Positions 58,581 to 64,000 of a DNA stretch of 64,000 bases are shown here, one piece after another; position 1 is the stretch's first letter, and each line of letters starts with the position of its first letter. The notes beneath the pieces were generated by a model, which saw only the letters and a program-made list of their open reading frames with translations, was not told the DNA's origin and did no database searches. The stretch spans positions 351,856-415,855 of the forward strand of contig NZ_SIRS01000004.1 in the NCBI RefSeq assembly GCF_004310335.1, given 5' to 3'. The position numbers and the translations under genes are program-made. This DNA comes from Hyunsoonleella pacifica (GTDB lineage Bacteria; Bacteroidota; Bacteroidia; Flavobacteriales; Flavobacteriaceae).

Positions 58581-59120
58581 TTATATTATCCCATCCACAA
58601 TACCATAAGCAACAGACTCTTCTGCTCCCATCCAATGGTCGCGATTAAAGTCTTTCATTACTTTATCAAAATCTTGCCCACAGTTGTCGGCCAAAATTTT
58701 GGCACTTAACTCTTTAGTTTTTAAAATCTCTTGTGCTGTAATTTCAATATCACTTGCTTGTCCTCTAGCACCTCCACTAGGTTGATGAATCATTACACGT
58801 GCATGTGGTTGTATAAAACGCTTGCCTTTAGTACCAACACTTAATAAAATAGATCCCATAGAAGCAGCTAAACCTGTACAGATTGTAGAAACATCACTAT
58901 TTAAAGATTGTATACAATCGTACATAGCAAAACCAGAAGTTACATAACCTCCTGGGCTATTAATATACAATTGGATATCTGCAGTTTCTAAAGCATCTAA
59001 ATACAATAAGCGGTCTATTACGTGTTTAGCAGATTTATCTTCAACCATACCCCATAAAAACACCTTACGTTGTTCTAATAATTTATTATCTATTGCGTCT
59101 TGAACTTTATTTTTACTCAT
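58581..59120 (-). CDS. ClpP-type serine protease subunit
   Basis: 179 residues from the ATG at 59120 (MSKNKVQDAIDNK); the longer frame to 59144 adds eight residues. The catalytic triad can be read: Ser in GLAASMGSILL, His in MIHQPSGGARGQ, Asp in DFNRDHWMGAEE. YINSPGGYVTSGFAMYD is the oxyanion-hole region. Shorter at the N-terminus than a typical housekeeping ClpP, without the usual propeptide, and no clpX is beside it. It may be a second, accessory ClpP. It lies 83 bp from trxA, beyond a terminator. Confidence 0.9.
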   Translation of the reverse strand: MSKNKVQDAIDNKLLEQRKVFLWGMVEDKSAKHVIDRLLYLDALETADIQLYINSPGGYVTSGFAMYDCIQSLNSDVSTICTGLAASMGSILLSVGTKGKRFIQPHARVMIHQPSGGARGQASDIEITAQEILKTKELSAKILADNCGQDFDKVMKDFNRDHWMGAEESVAYGIVDGII

Positions 59121-59154
59121 CGTAATTTTTAATTTATTAAGCATCTAAAATAAA

Positions 59155-59182
59155 AAAAGGTTTACCATAAGGCAAACCTTTT
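59155..59182 (-). terminator. terminator of trxA
   Basis: AAAAGGTTT (59155-59163) and AAACCTTTT (59174-59182) form a 9-bp stem; on the minus strand the T-run continues to 59152. Confidence 0.8.
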
Positions 59183-59203
59183 CAACTTTCTTTTCTTTTT
59201 CTA

Positions 59204-59521
59204 TTATAGAAGCGAATCTATCGCATCTGTATACGCATTCTTAGGTGCAACACCCACTTGTCTTCCAACAACTTCTCCGTTTTGAAATACCAAAACCGTT
59301 GGGATGTTTCTAACACCGTATTTACCAGCAAACTCTTGGTTAGCATCAACATCCACCTTCCCAACAACAGCTTTACCTTCATACTCATCACTAATTTGCT
59401 CAATTACTGGTCCAACCATTCTACAAGGTCCACACCAAGCAGCCCAAAAGTCTACTAAAACTGGTTTATCGCTATTCAATACTGTTTCTTCAAACGTTGC
59501 ATCTGTTATTTCTAATGCCAT
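59204..59521 (-). CDS. trxA: thioredoxin TrxA
   Basis: 105 residues with VDFWAAWCGPCRMVGP (active-site Cys31, Cys34) and RNIPTVLVFQNG (cis-Pro), full match to housekeeping thioredoxin 1. It is the general cytoplasmic disulfide reductase and the expected electron donor for the MsrA/MsrB enzymes encoded elsewhere in the window. Own terminator downstream. Its upstream gap of 375 bp also holds a dispersed repeat and the operators of the divergent SRPBCC-ArsR operon. Confidence 0.95.
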   Translation of the reverse strand: MALEITDATFEETVLNSDKPVLVDFWAAWCGPCRMVGPVIEQISDEYEGKAVVGKVDVDANQEFAGKYGVRNIPTVLVFQNGEVVGRQVGVAPKNAYTDAIDSLL

Positions 59522-59646
59522 AATATATATTTTTTAAGTTCTTAATTCATTTTAATTACACAAAATTAGTCAAAAAAAAGCCCAAAGCTTACAACTCAAC
59601 AATTTGTTTTGCCTATAATAGCATTGGTTAGGCTTATTTCTTTTTT

Positions 59647-59737
59647 GGGCGTTACCCCGCTTTAGGCGTGGTCGGGCTTTACGTTACAAGTCCTCGCTCG
59701 TGCCTCGCTGTGGGCTTTCCTCTGCAATCCCTAACGC
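59647..59737. repeat. dispersed intergenic repeat, copy 2
   Basis: Same ends and core as the copy at 23100-23193: GGGCGTTACCCCGC at the left, GGTCGGGCTTT in the middle and AATCCCTAACGC at the right. The central parts differ. It lies in the trxA/SRPBCC gap, away from coding sequence. Confidence 0.75.
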
Positions 59738-59813
59738 GGTGCGTGTTTACAAAAACTTGTACTAAAACTAAATGTATACTCCTTCTTACTTTAAACATTA
59801 TAAAAATCAATAA

Positions 59814-59871
59814 GCAACTAAAAAGTTGCTTAAATAAAATATATTTATTATTTTAGCAACCATAAAGTTGC
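59814..59871 (+). promoter_or_regulatory. two ArsR-type operators over the SRPBCC operon promoter
   Basis: GCAAC-N6-GTTGC occurs twice, at 59814-59829 and 59856-59871; the spacing is 42 bp, about four helical turns. The first lies over a TTG -33 box (59826-59828). The second begins at the end of a TATTTTAG -7-like box (59849-59856), and the two boxes are 20 bp apart. The ATG follows at 59897. It suits autorepression by the ArsR protein of the operon. Confidence 0.65.
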
Positions 59872-59896
59872 ATATAAATCAAAAAACCTAACGATA

Positions 59897-60328
59897 ATGA
59901 AAGATGTAATAACAAAAGAAGTGGTGTTAAATCATAACATAGATCAAGTATGGAATGCCATAACAAAAGCCGAAGAAATCTCAACTTGGTTTATCTCAGC
60001 CGATTTTAAAGCAAAAAAAGGATACAAATACCTATTTACCTCACCACCAAACGAAAAAGGGTGCACAACCATTGGTGGAGAAATTATAGAAGCCAGCCCA
60101 TATACACTAATTTACACCTGGATTGTGGGAGATACCACAACAGAAACTACAGTAAAGTGGGAACTAAAAACCACACAAGAAGGTACAAAACTCACTTTGG
60201 AGCACTCAGGTATATCAAATTATGAAGGAGAAACTGCGGTAGCTATGTTTGAAAGTTTTAATGGCGGATGGGACAATTGCATTAGCGGATTAACAAGCTA
60301 CCTAAAAGAAGAAGTGAATGCAGGATAA
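59897..60328 (+). CDS. SRPBCC/AHSA1-domain protein 1
   Basis: 143 residues, START-like fold of the AHSA1 group: KEVVLNHNIDQVWNAITKAEEISTWFI at the start, LIYTWIVGDTTTETTVKWELK in the middle, LTLEHSGISNYEG and SFNGGWDNCISGLTSYL at the end. Such proteins hold hydrophobic ligands in a cavity. No signal peptide. It overlaps the ArsR gene by 11 bp. A paralogous domain is encoded two genes later, giving SRPBCC-ArsR-SRPBCC, a known arrangement in Bacteroidota and Actinobacteria. Confidence 0.9.
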   Translation: MKDVITKEVVLNHNIDQVWNAITKAEEISTWFISADFKAKKGYKYLFTSPPNEKGCTTIGGEIIEASPYTLIYTWIVGDTTTETTVKWELKTTQEGTKLTLEHSGISNYEGETAVAMFESFNGGWDNCISGLTSYLKEEVNAG

Positions 60329-60641
60329 CATCACAAAACTATTTAAAGCCATAGCAGACCCAACAAGGCGAGAAATATTTCACGCCTTGGTTATCGCAAC
60401 CACAGCACTATCTATTACTCAAATATCAAATCAATTTGATATGACACGTCAAGGCGTTACCAAACACATAAAAACCTTAGAAGATGCAGGCTTAGTAAAC
60501 ATAAACACACAAGGTAGAGAGCGTTTTTGTAATGCCAATCCAAAAGAGCTTAAAGAAATCAACAAATGGTTAAAATTCTATGAACAATTCTGGGATGATA
60601 AATTGGGTAGTTTGAGTAATTACTTAGACTCTAAAGCTTAA
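60318..60641 (+). CDS. ArsR-family winged-helix regulator
   Basis: 107 residues. LFKAIADPTRREIFHAL and ITQISNQFDMTRQGVTKHIKTLEDAGLVNINTQGRERF form the winged helix with the recognition helix TRQGVTKHIKTL. No Cys cluster for metal binding is visible (the only Cys is in ERFCNAN), so it probably senses something other than heavy metals, possibly through the SRPBCC partners. Overlaps the first SRPBCC gene by 11 bp and is 3 bp from the next. Confidence 0.93.
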   Translation: MQDNITKLFKAIADPTRREIFHALVIATTALSITQISNQFDMTRQGVTKHIKTLEDAGLVNINTQGRERFCNANPKELKEINKWLKFYEQFWDDKLGSLSNYLDSKA

Positions 60642-60644
60642 ATA

Positions 60645-61073
60645 ATGAATAAAAACAGTAACTATTCACAAGAAATTAAAATAAATACAAGTCCAAAAAC
60701 AGTATTTGAAGCTCTAAACGAAGGCATGGATATTTGGTGGGGAGCAATCAGCAATTCTAATTTTAAAAGTAACGGAAAATTTACCATCACTTTTGAAAAT
60801 GGCTATTGGTGGGCTTTTAAAATTACCGAATTTATACCTTATCAAAAATTAACTTGGAAGTGTATTGATGGCGAACCTGAATTTAATAAAGAATGGATAG
60901 GACATGAATTGCATTGGGATATAAAAGAAGTAAACCAAAAAACCATCCTAAATTTTCATCAAATCGGACTAACACCCCAATTACACTGTTACGAAGTTTG
61001 TTCTACTACTTGGGATATGTTCATTACACAAAAACTAAAATCGTATATAAATAAAAAATCGTCAACTATGTAG
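60645..61073 (+). CDS. SRPBCC-domain protein 2
   Basis: 142 residues of the same fold: SQEIKINTSPKTVFEALNEGMDIWWG, FTITFENGYWWAFKITEFIPYQKLTWKC, LHWDIKEVNQKTILNFHQIGL. It is more distant than the first copy and rich in Trp. Its TAG stop (61071) lies in the loop of the terminator stem of the convergent lipoprotein gene, so the last codons double as the arm of that hairpin. Confidence 0.87.
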   Translation: MNKNSNYSQEIKINTSPKTVFEALNEGMDIWWGAISNSNFKSNGKFTITFENGYWWAFKITEFIPYQKLTWKCIDGEPEFNKEWIGHELHWDIKEVNQKTILNFHQIGLTPQLHCYEVCSTTWDMFITQKLKSYINKKSSTM

Positions 61074-61087
61074 TACTAGTTGACGAT
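61058..61087 (-). terminator. terminator of the lipoprotein gene, overlapping SRPBCC 2
   Basis: ATCGTCAACTA (61058-61068) and TAGTTGACGAT (61077-61087), 11 perfect pairs, loop of 8. On the minus strand six T follow (61057-61052). Confidence 0.85.
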
Positions 61088-61112
61088 TATAAGCGGGGCC
61101 ACATTAAATTAA

Positions 61113-61970
61113 CTATTTCCTTTTTCTTTTTCTAAGAGTAATTTCTGTAACTGTTCCATCTGGAGCTGTCTTTGTAGCAACATTGTCACAAGTTCCATCA
61201 CCGTAATCTATAACCGTAGTCCCTTCTGGTCTGGTATATTCTTTAACTCCAGAAGCAATATATTTACACTCTGCAGGTTTTACTAGTGGGGTTGTAATTT
61301 CTACTGTAAAAGTATTACCCTCAGCATTAGTATATATAGAAGCGCCTGTAATGGTTTTTTCGTCATCAAACCACGAATAGGTATCGCTTCCTGCAGTAAT
61401 TTCTACAGTTCTGTTACCTACTTTAGACACAGTCCCATCTTCAGTCTCAATTGTAATATCTACTGAACCAGACATCTCAGGGTTACCATTATCATTTTCT
61501 TCAGTAAATACATACTGTTTGGTACCATTTACCACTCTTCCATTTATAGTAACATCAGTAAAAGTTACAGTTCTTGTTCTAGAACCTTCAGTCTTTTCTC
61601 TTTCTTTAGTAATTGTACCTGTAATTGAGTTCCCCTCCTTATCAGTACACTCACCATTAAACACTATAGTAGTTGTAATAGTCATATCAGTTTCTACTAC
61701 TGTAATACCTGCACACGCTTTAAAAAACCCTGACCAACCATGTCTATCTGGACCTTTAGATGTTAATCCGTTACTTGATGTAGTAACACCATAAGAACTT
61801 TCAGAATACAAAACTATATTATCTAAAACCTCCTCGGTTTCTTCAATTGTTACTTCTGCATCAACAGAAAGTTCTGTAGCAGCATTCAAATCGTTTTGGG
61901 GTGCCTCTTCTTTATCACATCCAACAAAGAAAAGACTAACTAAAAACATTAAACTTAAAATTTTTCTCAT
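61113..61970 (-). CDS. lipoprotein, unknown function
   Basis: 285 residues with a lipoprotein signal (MFLVSLFFVGC, Cys18) and an acidic tether rich in Glu/Asp. The mature part is made of alternating beta strands rich in Thr and Val (ITTTIVFNGECTDKEGNSITGTI, VDITIETEDGTVSKVGNRTVEI, KYIASGVKEYTRPEGTT). No family was recognised. It ends in the basic tail LRKRKRK. Monocistronic with a strong terminator; probably periplasmic or surface-exposed. Confidence 0.75.
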   Translation of the reverse strand: MRKILSLMFLVSLFFVGCDKEEAPQNDLNAATELSVDAEVTIEETEEVLDNIVLYSESSYGVTTSSNGLTSKGPDRHGWSGFFKACAGITVVETDMTITTTIVFNGECTDKEGNSITGTITKEREKTEGSRTRTVTFTDVTINGRVVNGTKQYVFTEENDNGNPEMSGSVDITIETEDGTVSKVGNRTVEITAGSDTYSWFDDEKTITGASIYTNAEGNTFTVEITTPLVKPAECKYIASGVKEYTRPEGTTVIDYGDGTCDNVATKTAPDGTVTEITLRKRKRK

Positions 61971-62061
61971 GGTAATTAATATTTGTCTTATTTATTAATA
62001 AAACAGGTAATCTTTAAAATTCCCTACCATGACTATCAAATTTTAACAATTAAGATTTTTC

Positions 62062-64000
62062 TTAATTCAACTTAAACCTTACATCCTGGGCTTCTAGCTC
62101 ATTCAATAATTCTTGAGACACCTTTACCTTTTGTCTGCGACTAGGCATGGTCAACTTCATTTTTTCTTTAGTATCATACACTAAAAAATTCAGAGCTTGA
62201 TTTCCAGGGTGCATGTGTAATAATTCCTTTAAATCTATTATTTTTTGCTCATCTAAATCTTTTATATCAACCTGTATCGACAATTTTTTTGCATATTGCT
62301 CCATCACATCATGCAACAATTGAAAACTGTTAAATTGCAACCTAGGATCGCTCTTCTTACCCGTATCCTTATTTACCCAACCCTCACGAACAAAAGTCTT
62401 TACAAACACAAAGTTATTCTGCAATAAAAAGTGCCGTTGTTTTAAATAGTCCTCTCCAAAAATCCTAAACTCATAACTATCTGTATAGTCTTCAATGGTA
62501 AATAATGCCCATCCTTTACCTTGTTTACTTACGCGGTGTTGCACATCTGTAACTACGCCTCCAAATACTAATTCTCGGTTTACATAAGGCTCCAAATTAT
62601 TAAACATACCCACCGTGGCATTACAAAAGGTTTTCATTTCGGTTTTAAAATCATCTAAAGGATGTCCAGAAATATAAACACCAACTACCTCACGCTCTTT
62701 ACTCAAGGTTTTCATAGTGCCCCACTCTTCACATGGTGGTACTTCAGGTTCAGGAATCTGCACATCGCTAGACTCTCCAAACAAACTTACCTGTGCTGAG
62801 TTTTCATTCTCCTTATGCTTCTGAGCATATTTTATGGCCTTTTCTAAAAAGGTAATACCATCGCCATCATCATGAAAATATTGTGCACGGTGTGTATCAC
62901 TTAAACCATCAAATCCACCAGCTAATGCTAAGTTTTCAAAGGCTTTTTTATTAGCCGCTCGTAAATCTATTCGCTTTGCTAAATCGAAAATAGACTTGTA
63001 ATGCCCATCTTCTTTTCTGTTATCTACAATCGTCATTACCGCTCCATGACCAACACCTTTTATAGCTCCCATACCAAAACGTACTGCACCATCTTTGTTT
63101 ACCGAAAATTTATAATACGATTCGTTAACATCAGGACCTAAAACATCCAACTTCATACGCTTACATTCTTCCATAAAGAAGGTAACGGATTTAATATCAT
63201 TCATATTATTGGAAAGTACGGCCGCCATATATTCCGCTGGATAATGTGCCTTTAAATAAGCCGTTTGGTATGCAATCCAAGCATAACAAGTCGAGTGTGA
63301 TTTATTAAAAGCGTAACTCGCAAAAGCTTCCCAATCTTTCCAAACCTTTTCTAATATTTTAGCATCATGCCCATTAGCACTGGCTTGCTCAATAAACTTG
63401 GGTTTCATTTTATCCAGTACAGCAATTTGCTTTTTACCCATCGCCTTACGTAACACATCTGCTTCACCTTTGGTAAAATCTGCCAATTTTTGAGACAATA
63501 ACATTACCTGCTCTTGGTAAACCGTAATACCATAGGTTTCTTTTAGGTATTCTTCCATGGCAGGTAAATCGTATTCAATCTCCTCATCACCATGTTTTCT
63601 ACGAACAAAACTAGGTATGTATTCCATCGGTCCAGGACGATACAAGGCATTCATCGCAATTAAATCCTCAAACACCGTTGGTTTTAAATCTCTTAAGTGT
63701 TTTTGCATCCCAGGAGATTCGTATTGGAATACCCCAACCGTTTCTCCTCTTTGGAACAAGGCATAAGTTTCTTCATCATCTAATGGAAAACTCTCAGGAT
63801 CTAGCTGGATATCATGTTTTGCTTTAACAATTTTAACGGTGTCCTTAATTAACGTTAGCGTTTTTAAACCCAAGAAATCCATCTTTAGCAAACCAGCATC
63901 TTCCACTACAGAGTTGTCAAATTGGGTTACATATAAATCCGAATCTTTAGCAACAGAGACAGGCACAAATTTGGTAATATCATCAGGTGTAATAATAACA
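62062..64000 (-). CDS. dnaE: DNA polymerase III alpha subunit DnaE (N-terminal part beyond window edge)
   Basis: The frame is open from the right edge (VIITPDDITKFVPVSVAKDSD) to a TAA at 62062, about 646 residues. Visible in order: the end of the palm (DNSVVEDAGLLKMDFLGLKTL), fingers (FQYESPGMQKHLRDLKPTVFEDLIAMNALYRPGPM, KSHSTCYAWIAYQTAYLKAHYPAE), helix-hairpin-helix region (FSVNKDGAVRFGMGAIKGVG) and an OB-fold (ELVFGGVVTDVQHRVSKQGKGWALFTIED). The PHP and first palm parts lie outside. It is the replicative DNA polymerase. Confidence 0.97.
   Translation of the reverse strand, partial: VIITPDDITKFVPVSVAKDSDLYVTQFDNSVVEDAGLLKMDFLGLKTLTLIKDTVKIVKAKHDIQLDPESFPLDDEETYALFQRGETVGVFQYESPGMQKHLRDLKPTVFEDLIAMNALYRPGPMEYIPSFVRRKHGDEEIEYDLPAMEEYLKETYGITVYQEQVMLLSQKLADFTKGEADVLRKAMGKKQIAVLDKMKPKFIEQASANGHDAKILEKVWKDWEAFASYAFNKSHSTCYAWIAYQTAYLKAHYPAEYMAAVLSNNMNDIKSVTFFMEECKRMKLDVLGPDVNESYYKFSVNKDGAVRFGMGAIKGVGHGAVMTIVDNRKEDGHYKSIFDLAKRIDLRAANKKAFENLALAGGFDGLSDTHRAQYFHDDGDGITFLEKAIKYAQKHKENENSAQVSLFGESSDVQIPEPEVPPCEEWGTMKTLSKEREVVGVYISGHPLDDFKTEMKTFCNATVGMFNNLEPYVNRELVFGGVVTDVQHRVSKQGKGWALFTIEDYTDSYEFRIFGEDYLKQRHFLLQNNFVFVKTFVREGWVNKDTGKKSDPRLQFNSFQLLHDVMEQYAKKLSIQVDIKDLDEQKIIDLKELLHMHPGNQALNFLVYDTKEKMKLTMPSRRQKVKVSQELLNELEAQDVRFKLN

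Overview
The window looks like a chromosomal segment of a marine-type Flavobacteriaceae bacterium (Bacteroidota). The DNA is strongly AT-rich. Several promoters match the Bacteroidota pattern TTTG-N20-TAnnTTTG instead of the E. coli -35/-10. The gene content also fits: a large secreted protein with a type IX secretion C-terminal signal, a TonB-dependent receptor with a carboxypeptidase-regulatory N-terminal domain, two BlaI/M56 (BlaR1-like) pairs, DUF4407, DUF4230, SelO and many short-tailed lipoproteins. No phage, integrase, transposase or CRISPR array was seen; this is mostly ordinary chromosome with some accessory islands.

Layout. 1-3.5 kb: a DUF4174 protein (cut by the left edge), a BaiN/HI0933 flavoprotein, a glycerophosphodiesterase, a propeller-like lipoprotein and a thioredoxin. 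3.5-7.2 kb: a very large lipoprotein joining a calcineurin-like phosphoesterase, a middle region with a kinase-like DRH motif, and an Omp85/BamA-type barrel. 7.3-13.8 kb: an all-minus redox-repair island in the order msrB, glutaredoxin-like, selO, small ORF, msrA, membrane protein, second msrA (non-ATG start), hydrolase-OsmC fusion, aldo/keto reductase. 14-15.2 kb: a divergent HD-domain protein carrying a Pycsar-effector-like (DUF5706) membrane domain. 15.2-19 kb: iron-uptake pair (TonB receptor plus PepSY membrane protein) behind a clear promoter with a Fur-box-like palindrome. 19-23.1 kb: GAF protein, tRNA-Leu, M20 dipeptidase. 23.1-26.3 kb: EamA transporter and the first BlaI/M56 pair. 26.3-28.2 kb: DUF4407 protein and two tandem STAS-like genes.

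28.3-34.3 kb: an NTF2-like protein, then a tightly overlapping minus-strand run (MmcQ, GNAT, DUF4230, cyclase, HemW) and a second run (lipoprotein, RuvC, outer-membrane protein). 34.3-37.2 kb: UPF0104-type membrane protein, glycosyltransferase, YccA. 37.2-40.8 kb: second BlaI/M56 operon, containing a TPR gene broken by one in-frame stop. 41.6-44.4 kb: a NarL-type two-component pair and a 48-residue lipoprotein. 44.8-51.9 kb: a seven-gene acid-sugar operon (GntR, tartrate/malate-type dehydrogenase, cyclase, DUF1537 kinase, MFS transporter, Gfo/Idh/MocA oxidoreductase, LacI) headed by a 28-bp perfect palindrome. 52-56.9 kb: giant T9SS substrate with a LamG domain. 57.3-59.5 kb: tRNA-Asp, DUF58, a ClpP-type protease and thioredoxin. 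59.9-61.1 kb: SRPBCC-ArsR-SRPBCC operon with two matching operators. 61.1-64 kb: a lipoprotein and the C-terminal half of DnaE, cut by the right edge.

The strongest leads are the phosphoesterase/kinase-like/Omp85 fusion, the SelO-glutaredoxin-Msr island beside an orphan HD-Pycsar-effector protein, the acid-sugar operon in which a PF00180 dehydrogenase sits where PdxA2 usually does, operators built directly on the promoter boxes of the BlaI and ArsR units, and two hairpins that run into start codons (DUF4407 and hemW). All functional statements rest on reading motifs by eye; no database search was run.
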